A stretch of 64,000 bases of DNA from Eutreptiella sp. 'Long Island Sound 2002' (Eukaryota; Euglenozoa; Euglenophyceae; Eutreptiales; Eutreptiaceae). Location of the stretch: contig OZ038391.1 of NCBI GenBank assembly GCA_964036045.1, positions 40,620,685-40,684,684 of the forward strand, read 5' to 3'. A model generated the notes under the pieces. The model worked only from the letters and a program-made list of their open reading frames with translations, made no database searches and was not told the origin of the DNA. Below, piece by piece: positions 12,401-23,593 of this stretch. The stretch's first letter is position 1; each line of letters begins with the position of its first letter. A program made the position numbers and the translations under genes.

Positions 12401-12681
12401 GTTCTTCTTCCACAATGCTTGCACCATTAAATAATTGCAAATGGATCATCACTGGGGCATGTTTCACGCCGTGACCCCATGTCGTGGTCAACTTTAAGGT
12501 GAAAATCGGTTGTTTTTTTAACCAAGTTCAAGAGAATCATAATGACTTGGCTCACCCCTCGTTGTAAGTCTTGTTAGGTTCCGGCATGAGCAATTTATTT
12601 TAGCAACAAGCAATACCAAGCCGCAAGAGCAACGAGGAGCAAGCAAAAAGCAGCCCCAAGCAGCAAGCGATCCAAAGCGAC

Positions 12682-12682
<1 letters not shown>

Positions 12683-12719
<37 letters not shown>
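12683..12719. repeat. GT dinucleotide microsatellite
   Basis: An uninterrupted GT run ending in GTGCGGGC. It marks the junction between the repeat mosaic and GC-rich DNA. Confidence 0.95.
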
Positions 12720-12720
<1 letters not shown>

Positions 12721-13830
12721 GGCAGAACAATATTAAAGAGGGAGACCCGCATGGGTCCAGGGCCCCCGTGGTCCCCAGGGCGCCACCAAAATCAGTGCAG
12801 TGTCCAGTATGTGCGCCATCCTATCCGGCGCCCGTCGGGGTCACAACTAGAGGCCTTCCCTGGGTCAGAACCTCTGGTGGGGTGGGGTTGTGTGACCTCC
12901 GTCCCGGCGCGCGCAAGCCTGGCCGCGTCCTATTGCATCACTGGCCCCCGCTTCGCGGGGGGGGGGGGGGGGTGGGTGCCCCCTACTCTCTTGGAGGCCT
13001 GGCCTCCTTACACTGACCCCTGCTGGCGTCGCTTGGGCCTCTTCGCTGAGAAGGTCCCCCCCCCCCCCCCCCCGGTGTGCGCAGCCTTGCCGCCCTCGCT
13101 TAGCCCGGCGCCGCGGGCGGTCGACTGCGCTCCTGCGCAAGGGGGCGGGGATGCCCGACGTGCCCCCGGGCGCAACAGTGCCGAACCCCCCGTCCCACCG
13201 CAGCGCATGTGGCGCACTGTCTATGTTTGTGTGTCGCGCAAACCCCAAGGCGTGGCAGTCGGGGGTGCTGCTCCGGGTGTCTGGCTTTGGCGCAGCGCTG
13301 TGGCGGCAACAAAAGCGTTGCCCTTGCATTTGGTACAGGGCCGTCCTCTGGTTCCACCACCTGGTACTGCGGGTCTCTACGGGCCCCCTGCGGTGTGATG
13401 GGGCCCGCGTAGAAATCACTGGCATACACCCCGGCCGTCTTCTTGGCTCCGCCTTTCCCCGGGCACCTCTCCCGCTGACCCAGGCTGTCGCCGGGCGATG
13501 CTGCCACTTTCCCCTGCGCTCATCGCTGTTTGTGCTGCCGCCGCACCACTCGCTACCGTTGCTGGCGCGCCCAGCGCTCCGAGTTGTATTGGCGCAGTCT
13601 TTGCAGGTGATGCCATAGTGCGGCTGGTCTGGTAAATAGCGGGCGGTCTTTCACCCCCACCACCATGCCTGCTCCCAGCGGGACCAACACGCGACATCTG
13701 GTGGTAATTGCCGCCAGTAGGATAGACTCGCATCTTGCTGCTCTTCCCAGGAGGGTGACCGCCAGCCAGAGAACTCGGCCCTTTTCTTGCAATGACATTT
13801 CCGACCCCGTGAAGCGCGACTGTGGGGTAG
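12720..13830. other. GC-rich DNA, no supportable gene
   Basis: Strongly GC-rich with a G run near 12957-12972 and a C run near 13057-13073. Open stretches up to 236 codons exist on both strands, but GC-rich DNA has few stop codons, the frames compete and no domain is recognisable. Several phrases resemble diverged phrases at 17600-17660 and 18660-18960, such as GGGTTGTGTGACCTCCGTCC here against GGGTTGTGTGGCTTCCGTCC there. That suggests a shared old repeat family. Confidence 0.5.
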
Positions 13831-13928
13831 GACTGTGTGTGTGCGCGCGCGTACCTGCGTACGTGCGTACGTGTGTGTGTGTGTGTGCGTGCATGCGTGT
13901 GCGTGTGTGTCTGTGTGTGTGTGTGTGA
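13831..13928. repeat. GT/CG alternating purine-pyrimidine tract
   Basis: About 95 bp of almost perfectly alternating GT, GC, AC and CG steps with few interruptions. Such tracts are candidates for Z-DNA. Confidence 0.9.
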
Positions 13929-15476
13929 ACAACCATTTCCACACTCTTCAGGCCCAGCTAAGGTAATACCCTGACATCCAGCAGGAGCAGGAGCCAAGCG
14001 CTGACACTGACACTGACATTAATGCGTCTGCAGAATCGGAAAATTCCTTTGGGGATAATTGTGTCTCCCTCAATGATGATGATCAAGGGGTTACACACCC
14101 AAGTTCATACATTGGGGTATCTAATAACCCCCACAAGGGTGGGCTCATGTCACAGTCTCGATTTCAATGTGCAGCCTCCTCCTCATCCACAACTGCACAC
14201 TCCAACCCCTGTGCAAACCCCAAACATGCAAAATTGGACTGTTTCGCATTTTGTCCTTCTCCTTGAAGAACGGCAGACGCCATCCCAGTAATTTGCAGAA
14301 CAAAATTGGAACCACTCCCTTTGACTGTCCCAAAGGGCCCACAAGAAAAATCACAATACAAAGCATCGCCCCAACATGGGCCATACCAAGAGGTCGTTGG
14401 GCAGCCAAAGTCAGTGATTGCGTTTGGCCACACGGATTTGAACTGGGTGCAGCATGAACCCATGCTGATGTATCTCCTTCATGCAACAAAATCTTTTGAA
14501 ATGGAGCCTCACTGACGGATAACTGTCCGAGAAAAGTTCAGAATGCAAGTAAAAAGCCAGGCAGGGTTGGATGTGCAACGGCACCCTCCACTGCAGCTGC
14601 TGCCAAAGTGCAGACAAATCATACTCATGACTCAGCTATAGCAAGGACCCACAGTCAAATCCGTAAAAAAGTGGTCCACCAATCATTAATTTGACTTAAA
14701 CTTAGGCCTCTTCACTTCGAGGGAGGCTCGCCTTGCGAGGGAATGGTGTACCATGCCCAGCCATGGACAGCTGGGAACAGCCACAACCATGCAAATTATG
14801 TTTCTAATTCGCTGGTGGTTCCGTTGGGCTAAATTGGAGATCCGGGGATACCTCAGCATTGGATAGAGTATGTGTGGCAGGCATTGTGCGCCTTGTTTGT
14901 GCCATTCCCACGGCACACACGGGACGCCCAGTGTTTGCTGGGACACGTGTTGGACAACAATTTGTCTGATCCTTCATAGCATCCCTGAAGGGGCTTTGTT
15001 CTCTGCTTAAATCCGAACCTGCGTGAAGAGATGTCATGACATGCAATCTGAAGTGACACCACAGCCTCAAAAATAGCATGAATGGAGGATGAAAATAGAA
15101 GCCCCACCACGCTACATACCCTTTCACTCCCACCACAGGGACCCACAGCCACAAACAACCCTCCCCATGATCCAGCGGGCATTGCACCCCACAAAACCCT
15201 CCAAACCACAATGCAACCCTCAAGAACTCTCACAAAACGTGAAAAACCATCAAAATCCTGTCAGTGCGAAAAAAGCTTGGTGTGGCTTGAGGTATTGCCC
15301 AAAGGTATTGCCCAGACCCTACACCTCGAACGAAGTCGAGCAGCAGCATAGTGGTGACTGACACAGAGTCCATAAGAATGGCCATCACAGACGAAATGCA
15401 AAATCACAGTCAGCACAAAATGCTGCTAGCTTCCAAGGGGCTTTGTGGGGTACTTGCACATCAGCATAGGGGGCGG
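13929..15476. other. no recognisable gene
   Basis: Mixed-composition sequence. Open stretches of up to 139 codons occur on both strands without any recognisable domain. The phrase GATTTGAACTGGG near 14436 resembles a reversed tRNA B box, but the T arm does not pair. Confidence 0.45.
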
Positions 15477-15860
15477 CGGGCTTTCAATTGGGGGGAGGTG
15501 GGGTCGATAGAGCCCCCCGGCTAGAACCCCCTCCCAAAAAGGGCTCCATTGATGGGACCCCCAAACTCCTACCGAAACTGACCCCCGGGCCTTGGAGGTG
15601 ACCTGGACCCAAAAATCGGCCAAAAATGAAAAAGAGATTTTTGCAATCAGCACGTCGAGGGGGTTCAGAAAAGTCATCATTTGCCATATATTCAGTGAAA
15701 AAAAAATTGACCATTTTTAATGCTCAAAAAAATTTCAGCGCCTTTGGCGCCAGAGTTCATAATAACTGATTAATGGTCCTGTCAATTGATCCCTTTTCCC
15801 CGACCCCTCCCCCTAAGTTTTGGGGCTCTATTGACCCGTGCCCCCCAAGTTGAAAGCCCG
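15477..15860. mobile_element. MITE-like 384-bp element with 40-bp terminal inverted repeats
   Basis: The left end, 15477-15517, starts CGGGCTTTCAATTGGGGGG and ends ATAGAGCCCCC. The right end, 15822-15860, is its imperfect reverse complement, from GGGGCTCTATTGACC to AAGTTGAAAGCCCG. The interior is AT-rich and has no open frame. It includes the palindrome GCGCCTTTGGCGCC near 15738. Length and structure fit a miniature inverted-repeat transposable element. I could not see a clear target-site duplication, so the superfamily is undetermined. Confidence 0.65.
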
Positions 15861-16507
15861 ACGTGCCTAGCTCGTGCACTTTCGAGTCGCTGTCGACCTG
15901 ATACTGTATAGCTGGCCAAAAGGCATTTGGCCCTGTTTGTGTACCATACAAAATTCTTGGGCTTGATTGGCACCTGTGCCCATGACCCTGTGCCTGTTGC
16001 TCTCACCCAGTGCGTGTGCTCCCCCACAGACCCCCTTCCCCCACTCCACACACCCTGAAACTTAGAAGATGCGGCGAACAGAAGCCATCTTAAGCCGACC
16101 GACCACAGCGGTAGTGTGAAGAATCCCCAGCAATTCTTCCAGAAGCGATGCAAGCTCCAATGTAGTGCACACATGGCAGCATGCAAGCAGGAGGACGGGT
16201 GCCAAGCTCTTTTGCTCTGCGCAGCCCTACATTGTCATGCAGTTTCATGTTCAGCAGGGTCATTATGCTATGAGGGTAATGAACCCACATGGCTCTGGAA
16301 ACATTCAAACACCCCGGAGCCCAGCAGGTTATTAGCTCCAACCAAAATGACCTGATTGCAGCGGCTTTAAGCAAAAAAAATGCACACTATTAACATGCTT
16401 CAACGCAAGCATGCACTTAACATTTCACACACCATTATTCCAAATCGTCGTTTGCGTTGTCTTTTTCAGGCAGGGTTGGGGCCCCATTTGGGCAGACATC
16501 ACCGTGC

Positions 16508-17508
16508 TTATTGTTGGGCACATATTTTTTCAGCTTTTGCCAATCCTGCAGCCTGCAGCTCTTCACTGGTAACTGGTACCCACCCTGTATTCAGAGGCAT
16601 TGCCCACAGACCATCCATTGTGAGGTCAACATTCCGTTGCTTCGTCAGTCTCACCTTGCGCCACTGAATGGACTCGCTGTACCCTGATTTCATCCACACA
16701 AAACCAGTTTCCTGACAAATCGTTGTTTGTTGCACCCCCAAAGCACTCTTTTGCGCACCAAAGGTTTCTGTGGTGCATCAGGGGAAGCAACAGCACGTTG
16801 CGTGAATTTGTATGCAGACATGGTAGCTGCCTGTTGACAAAAGGACGGAGCAAGCGGCACAGGCACCGTCCAAAAGGGACGAAAGTCTCAAACATGTCGT
16901 CAGTACAGCATGCAGACCCGAGTGTTCTAAATAGCCATTTTCAAGGGCTTTCTGAATATACCCCACATGCCCCCCCCTTCGGGAGAATTAGCAGGCATAA
17001 ATGAGGCAACAATGGCACCCACCCCTGAAAACGCTCCGTGTTGGCATGAAACCAGACGTCCTCGAGGGATATGGGAGATAAATATCACATTGTCCTTCTG
17101 ACCTTCAAACTTATGGCCAGATGAACTCTTAGAAACAGAATTGAGCGTGGAACCAGGGAAAAACCTAAACGTGGAGGCTTTGACGGGTTGTTGATGCCAG
17201 AATCTGGTATAGAGGACTGCTCCGAGTCCAGTGTCTGCCACACAGTAAGAGATTCACATCCACCCTTGGATTTGGCTGCAGACTCGCTCAGCTGCTTCGA
17301 CGATGGCAGCTGCAATCCCTGATCACAGCAAACAGACATGCAGAACAGCCTCCATATCCTGCACCCTTGAAAATGCCCCCTTCATTCCCTGCTCCCCTAC
17401 AATCCTCGACAATCCTCCACCCTGAAAATTGGAAATTAGAGCCAAGCTTGGCCAGGTTGTCCCATGATCTGAATGAAGATGGGGCTTACTAAGGAGGGGC
17501 ACTGTCAT
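16508..17508 (-). other. possible minus-strand exon cluster (unconfirmed)
   Basis: Three successive minus-strand open stretches (17508-17323, 17241-16927 and 16741-16508) have a fairly even amino-acid mix, unlike the low-complexity frames elsewhere. They are in different frames, so a gene would need introns or frameshifts. I recognise no domain and could not fix splice sites. This may equally be chance. Confidence 0.18.
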
Positions 17509-17837
17509 AAGTCAACGGGATCAACGGTACACATGCGGGATCACTGCCATTCTCAGTGTAGCAGCAGGGCCACTAAAAGACTTAGCCTCACCTTGAGAAT
17601 CTCCCTTTGTGGAGGGTTGTGTGGCTTCCGTCCCAGTGTGTCTGTGCTGCACCCTGTTTATCTCCATCGCTGGCCCTCGTGCCCACTTGATGGGCCGCTT
17701 TGTGTTCCCTGGGCCTGCTTATGCTGCCACCCACTACTAGCTGTGTCAGGCTTGCCGAGGCCCTCCATGGTAGGGTCCCTGCCAGTATGCCTCAGTATCT
17801 GCAGTTGGCCGGCTAGCATTGCACCATTGCACGTCTC

Positions 17838-17935
17838 GCTGCAGTCGCCTGCCCGGGGGGGGCGACCCCTCGGTTTTGGACGCCAACTACCCCCCCAACT
17901 AACTGTTGGCCGGAGGCCCCTTGGGGGGTTGGGGG
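17838..17935. repeat. inverted-repeat partner of 18543-18660
   Basis: GGACGCCAACTACCCC here is mirrored as GGGGTAGTTGGCGTCC near 18603. CAACTAACTGTTGGCCG is repeated directly near 17895 and 18543. The CGCCTGCCCGGGG segment also has its reverse complement near 18640. Together these form a broken inverted repeat around the G-rich and telomere-like region. Confidence 0.6.
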
Positions 17936-18124
17936 GGGGGGGCTGGGGGGGGGGGGGGTTAAGGAGGGGTGAAAGTGGGGGGGAGGTCTAGGAGGGGCTT
18001 GGGGGGGGGGGGCTCCGGGAGGGTCGGTTGGGGGGGGGGGGTTCCAAGTGGGGCGCATTGGGGTGGGGGGGGGGATCCAGGTGGGGCGATTTGGGGTGTG
18101 GTGGGGAGGGGGGGGGGGGGGGGC
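17925..18124 (+). repeat. dense G-run cluster (potential G-quadruplexes)
   Basis: More than a dozen runs of four or more G lie on the plus strand within 200 bp, several over 10 long. Within it a phrase CCA(A/G)GTGGGGCG(C)ATT(T)GGGGTG occurs twice, so part of it is a short tandem repeat. Such sequence can form G-quadruplexes and often causes polymerase or assembly errors, so run lengths may be inaccurate. Confidence 0.9.
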
Positions 18125-18177
18125 ACAGGCTCCCCTTACCTCCCCTTGCCCTCCCTCTAACCATACCATCACCATAA

Positions 18178-18193
18178 ACCTAACCCTAACCTT
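18178..18193 (-). repeat. short telomere-like CCCTAA motif
   Basis: AACCTAACCCTAACC is about two and a half TTAGGG units on the minus strand. It faces the plus-strand tract at 18345. Confidence 0.6.
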
Positions 18194-18344
18194 TGCAGCC
18201 AGCTACTATGGCCATGCCAGCCATGTTGATTGGGCTGAACAAGATGCCCCAAATTTTCTTGATGGCTGCTTTTGCCACATCATTGCTCTCCATTTTGGAC
18301 CCCAACACTCACTCTGACGCTAGCCTAGGGTGAGAGCCAGGGCT

Positions 18345-18390
18345 AGGGTTAGGGCTAGGGTTAGGGTTAGGTGTAGGGTTAGGAGTAGGC
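18345..18390 (+). repeat. interstitial telomere-like TTAGGG tract
   Basis: The tract contains GGGTTAGGGCTAGGGTTAGG followed by GTTAGG-type variants that decay to the right. It is short and degenerate, consistent with an interstitial relic rather than a chromosome end. Confidence 0.7.
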
Positions 18391-18542
18391 TGAGGGTTGG
18401 GGGTGGGCGTCAGAGTCAAGGTTGGGTTTAAGGATAGTGTTGGGGTGCAAATTGGATAAAATTTGCCTTAGGGCACCTTTGGTGTTCATGGAGCATCAGG
18501 CGCCTTTGGCGCCCATGGACGCCTGAGGGCAACACCTTTGGC

Positions 18543-18660
18543 AACTAACTGTTGGCCGAAAGCCCCTAGGGGGGGGGGGGAGGGGGGGGGGGGGGGGGCA
18601 GGGGTAGTTGGCGTCCTAGGACCCGCGGAGTCGCCCCCCCCGGGGTCGCCTGTGATTGTC
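18543..18660. repeat. inverted-repeat partner of 17838-17935 with G run
   Basis: It starts with AACTAACTGTTGGCCGAAAG, then a long G run, then GGGGTAGTTGGCGTCC and a C-rich segment that mirror 17838-17895. Just upstream, at about 18500-18530, is GGCGCCTTTGGCGCC inside a TCAGGCG/CGCCTGA hairpin. Confidence 0.6.
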
Positions 18661-21600
18661 CTACATGTCCCTTGGAGCAACAGTACCTAACATCCCACCC
18701 CACCAACGCACAGGGTCTACTGTGGGTCTCACAAGTTCATAATGTATACCGACCGTTTCCGAAGCTCCAGTCCTCAGTGTTTCCTTGCGCCGTCTCCGGG
18801 TGAGAAAACAGCCGTTCTACCCTATACATGTATTGTGCCATGCTTGCTCCCTGAGTTTGTGCTACACATCTACGGGCACATTTCCGCTATCAACTCCGTG
18901 TAGAAATCCATGTACTACACAGAGTGCCGGGCTCCTCCTTTCCTAGACACTGCACTACTGCCATGCCTCCACCCACCTCATGCACCACGCACCGCAATCT
19001 TGGCCACTTGTGCCCTGCCGCCCGTTGTCTCCCGCTGGCTCACCATCACCGTTCATTGCATTGCTGCAAGTGTAGCAGATGTCGCTGGACCTCCTTGGGG
19101 CAGGTGAACATCAGCCATCCGTGCCCAAGCCCAGTAAGGGAGAAATATTGGTTTGTTCATGGTGTCGGTAGCACCACGCCCTTTTTGGTATAATGGAGAA
19201 CACTGGCCGGAGCACTCTCCCTTTCTCCTAGACGGACATGCAATGCCTTGTGTAAGTGGCATGTGGGGCCTGTATGAGGGGGTGTCGCGCAGACACCTCG
19301 AAGGCAAGGGCCTAACACCATAAAAGATACTTGTTTGTGTTCCCACGGGACCTAGGGTTCCGTTGGTGACTCCATCCACTCCAATGCTAGCAAAAATTGC
19401 ACAATCAGCATCTCCGATCCTTGGGCAAGATGCCCACCATGGGCATTGTTGTGCCCCTCACTTGTGGGCATGGATATTGCAAGCAGTGCTAGGGGTATGT
19501 CTCCATGCATGGCATTGGTGCCCGGCAGAGAAAAGAAATCCCACCTCATCCTCTACCAGTTAGCGCGTCCGCGGGACCACTAGGAAAAGCCCATGTACCA
19601 GGCGGACAAATTTCTCCCACGGATGCCGGTCATCTTGGGGCCAAGACTTGCCCGCCTCCGCTGTTTCCCTTATTGTTGCAAGCATGCTTCTTGCTTGTGT
19701 TGCCAGTTTTCCATACCAGTTCGCTAAAATCTGCATTAGCTCCTCACATTTGTGTCTCCAACATGCATTCTTGCCCATACCACTTGTGTATAATGCTTCC
19801 AATGGGACCAAGCCACAAAGCCACAGGCAAGTCGGACAGTCTTGCAGTGACCCAAGGTGTAGGCCCCTGACTAGCATCATCACCTCAGTGATGAATGAAT
19901 GGCTCCCATGCTACCTTCCATGCTGTGCACCTCCACGGCATGTGTTCCTTGTCTTTTGGCATTTCTTGCCCGCTCAAAGGGCAGTCTAGAATTGGCTTGA
20001 GGTTGCATTGATATGCCCTCTAGTCGGTCCATGTTGGCCCTGCGAGGACTCTGCATAGCATTGCCATTGCATAGCATTGCCGAGTCTAACCCCGTTGTGC
20101 ATGCCTCAACTTGCATCAATGTGATGCACAACACCAATTTCAATTATGCTGTGCACAAAGTTTGTGTGCATGGTGCAATTGGACGTGTATGGAAACCTGT
20201 GCCTTGCTCATTGTGGTGTTTGGGGTGTTGACATACTGCGAGTTGAAGGCTTTTGGAAGACACTGCAGAGCAGAAGAGAGTCAGAGAAGCCCCCACTTCC
20301 CCCCCTTTTGCTTTCAATGGGGGAGGACTTTTTCCACCACAGCCAAAATTTTTCTGCGGTGCATTTGGCACAAGTGAAGAAGAGTTCTTTGGTCATTCTG
20401 TCTGCAATCACTGTCGGACGCGCGGAACATGTATCAGCATCCGATCACTGCGCTCTTGCCCATGCGCAAAGCGCCAGATGTGGTTGGCAGGATCAGGAGA
20501 GATGTATTGCACATGGAAAACAGGCAGCATACAATAAAGCACAGAAAGCGTTTTCCACACTTCTTTTGAGCACCATGAACGAACTCTAGCTCAGGGGAGT
20601 CCAACTCTGAGGAATCTACCTCATGTGTCATTCATCAGACACTATTGGAGGTAAGCATCTTCTAAACAAGACCAAGCATTTCTCCATCTTTCTAGCTTGC
20701 GTTGCATGTTGGTTGGGTGAGGAAACTTTGCATAGCCCTGGAAGATGACTTGCACTTCATTGCTTAGATGTTGTAATTGTTTTGTACGCTGACCTTCCGT
20801 ACAGCCTGGCGCAGGGGTGCAGGCAGGTCGCAAATGCCTTCCACACGCCCTGGTATGCAATGCAAAGTTCTGCAGTTCAAACCTGGTGTCGTCAAGGCAT
20901 GTTCTTACCTCATGCTGATAGTAGAGGTTAGCCGTCACTACTTCTTTTGACCACTTTGCCAACACCAGGTGCTTACATAGAACAGAACAGCCAGGCGCCC
21001 TTGGGTCAAGATTAGTTTCCCCTCCCCCCTCCCCTGAAACTCGCCTTTCAATGCTCTACCCCTTCCCCGCCACACCCGCCCTTGATTGATTGGGACACCT
21101 CCCCTCCTTCGAGCCAGCATAAACATCTCAGGCCCAACAATAAATTGCCAATATGGACAATCCACCCCAGGACGCACCTGGTCTGGAGCACGCTGTGAAG
21201 CGTTGCCAGTGGCCAGGCCTTTCAAATGCCAACACAGTGCTGCGGTATTCTGCTGCGCCCGGCATCTCATCGCAGCCTCTCCCGACCACTTCGCAATGAG
21301 GTCCACCGAGAGTGTCAGGTATGTGCCAAGCTGCACTTGATTGTGCCTCAAAGATTTCTGGCAGCAGCTGTATGCATCTGAGAAGAGACCGAAGGGGTGG
21401 AGCATCGCATTCCATATTGTGCATGTCCCAGGGCATCCAACATGACTCATGCAGGCCCCATGGGCTGACGGGCAATAAATTACAACCTCTGGATGCTTGG
21501 CGGTTCATTGTTTGCAGAATGCCTCACAGATATCAGCAATATTTCAACTTCGCATAGCATTTCTTTGGAAAATGCAATGATTACTACATCCTCCTAACCA

Positions 21601-21896
21601 GTAAATCTCCTGGAAGCAAGCAACAATTAATAAGCAAGCACTGCAATGACCAATCATCGCCTCAGTAGCCGCAGCCCTTGCTGCTTAGACCCCACATGTG
21701 TCGTTGCCAACTCCCAAGTCTGAGCAAAAACAACGACTCTTGGCCCAAAACGGCTCCAATACCCCCACTAGATGACGAAACCAGGGGAAGTGGTCACCCC
21801 ACCGGAATGACTTATTTTGCTCATGTCAACAAAGCTTGTTTCACGTTCTAACCCCACAATGTGCCCAACCAATGCCTCCCAAAGGCCAATCACCAT
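18661..21896. other. no recognisable gene
   Basis: Ordinary-composition DNA. Minus-strand open stretches at 19560-19883, 20642-20965 and 20938-21450 have plausible protein-like composition (for example CEELMQILANWYGKLATQAR in the first). No domain is recognisable and no joining splice sites could be fixed. I do not call a gene. Confidence 0.4.
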
Positions 21897-22108
21897 CGGG
21901 GGTGTAGCCGTCAGGAGTGTCGTCCCCCGAGGTGTGGCGGTGGTGGTGGTGGTGGTGGCAGGGTGTGCTGTGTGGCACACGGGGTGGGGTCGTAGCCGAC
22001 GGGAGTGTCAGCCCCGGGGTGTTGTGGTGACGGTGTTGGTGGTGGTGGGGTGTGCCATGTGGAGCACGGCGTGGGGGTGTAGCTGACGGCGCTGTCGTCC
22101 CCAGGGCG
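21897..22108 (+). repeat. 88-bp minisatellite, ~2.4 units, each with an internal GGT run
   Basis: The phrase GTAGCCGTCAGGAGTGTCGTC recurs with changes at 21904, 21992 and 22079, giving periods of 88 and 87 bp. Units 1 and 2 each carry a short GGT or GGTGTT run at the same internal position. In unit 3 that position has become the long TGG tract starting at 22109. Confidence 0.8.
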
Positions 22109-22204
22109 TGGTGGTGGTGGTGGTGGTGGTGGTGGTGGTGGTGGTGGTGGTGGTGGTGGTGGTGGTGGTGGTGGTGGTGGTGGTGGTGGTGGTGGTGGTG
22201 GTGG
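22109..22204 (+). repeat. (TGG)n tract 1
   Basis: About 96 bp of perfect TGG, an expanded form of the short GGT run in the preceding 88-bp units. It passes directly into TGAG tetramers. Confidence 0.98.
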
Positions 22205-22380
22205 TGAGTGAGTGAGTGAGTGAGTGAGGACTCCCCTGTCCCAGTCGGGGGAACACTGCCAGCCCCAGGTTGCTGACTGCCCCGCAAGGTTCACCCGCTA
22301 CACTTACCCGTACTACTCACGGTCGAACACTTCTCTTTGTTGGCTCATCAGCAGTTTTGACTTCTCTACTGTGCTCTTCA
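22205..22380 (+). repeat. TGAG-led segment, copy 1
   Basis: It starts with several GAGT tetramers, then GAGGACTCCC, and runs through CGGTCGAACACTTCTCTTTG. The same segment, almost identical, lies at 23801-23979, also directly after a TGG tract. Both copies therefore share the composite TGG-TGAG junction. Confidence 0.85.
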
Positions 22381-22790
22381 TCCTCACTGGCCTTGAATAT
22401 GACTTTTGTGATACCTTACCTCTTGTTACCACGCCTCCTATCGCCCGGAGGCTGCACTGCAGGGCTTTGACACCCTCACTGGCCGTGACACTGTATGTGA
22501 CACTTGTGATACCTTACCTTTCGTCACCGTGCCTCCTGTCGCGCGGAGGCTGCAGTTCTGGGCTTTGACACCCCCTCAGGCAGTCACTCTGACCGTGACA
22601 CCTGTGATACCGTGCCTCTCGTTACCTTGCCTCCTGTCGCCCGGAGGCTGCAGTTCAGGGCTTTAACACCCTCACTGGCCTTGACACTGAGTGTGACATC
22701 TGTGATACCTTACCTCTCATTACCGTGCCTCCTGTCGCCCGGAGGCTTCAGTTCAGGGCTCTAACACCCTCACTGGCTGTGTCACAGCAA
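22381..22790 (+). repeat. tandem repeat, ~100-bp unit, four units
   Basis: The phrase CTCACTGGCC or a variant recurs at about 22383, 22474, 22580, 22671 and 22769. Each is followed by TGTGATACCTTACCTC-like and CCTCCTGTCGCCCGGAGGCT-like phrases. The TGTCGCCCGGAGGC portion could form a small hairpin. No open frame runs through it. Confidence 0.82.
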
Positions 22791-23593
22791 GACATTGGTT
22801 TTTCTCATTGCCCTTCCCTACCATAGCATCACAACCATACACCTTTACCTTCATGTCCCTGCACGGCACAGTTCTGGTCATACGCTGCAGTCCCACATGC
22901 CTTAGGTTCAATCATGAGTCTGCTGCAGCTGGCAACAACCTGCGTGTCGCACCCTGCAGCCTCCCGCACCGGGAGACCACGGGCCAGACATCCTCTTCCA
23001 TCTAGATCCTCAGCAAGACTTAAGGCATAGAGATGGCCCGGCTCCGGCAGTGTCTGCACGGGCATGAACAGTACCACTGTTGGGAAAATTTCGCCTGGGA
23101 AACTGTAAATACCTATCCATCAGGCGCGATCAGGCACACTCCCAGCTCGTACCACCCACGTGGTGGCTGTGCTCCTGGTGGCCCATTGCTACGCACCAGG
23201 TGGTAGCCATTGCAGGAGCAAGCCGCGACATCGGGAGCGGGACACCACTATCCCACACCATGTGCGGTGGATTGCCGTGCCTGCCCTCTGGTGCTTCCGC
23301 AACACACCCAAGACACTGCCTGCATCAGCCAACATATCACCCTGCATCCGCGGGCACGCCGTGACTTGGTGTCCAGCTACATTCTACACTCGCATGTCGC
23401 AGAGGTCACAGCGATGCCACTGCTCATCCTCACTGTGGAGGCCATACACATCCGCAGACCAGTGGTACAGTCGCGTGTACATCAGGTCACTGGGTCGCAA
23501 GAACGTTGTGGACAGCCACGCAGCTAATAGCGCCTGATCCGCCACATACCTGCTGCACATGCACCTTGCGTGTGTGGGCAGCCCACCTGACAG
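22791..23593. other. no recognisable gene
   Basis: Open stretches up to 125 codons occur, but with no recognisable domain. It separates the two TGG-TGAG segments. Confidence 0.4.

Larger units (their letters stand above)
8560..12680. repeat. scrambled, partly palindromic repeat mosaic
   Basis: At least three blocks of one repeat family recur in different order and orientation over about 4 kb. Left of centre the order is a diverged minus-type copy (about 8560-8930), then further blocks. Right of centre there are matching blocks on the opposite strand, ending in a diverged copy at about 12390-12680. The best-conserved part is the inverted pair 9691-10241 and 10776-11316. No transposase or other protein domain is visible. 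It could be a non-autonomous transposon cluster or a complex satellite. Confidence 0.8.

Noticed and set aside
12688-13425. Open frames of 236 (plus) and 186 (minus) codons in GC-rich DNA
   Set aside because: Stop-poor composition, G and C homopolymers inside the frame, several competing frames and no recognisable domain.
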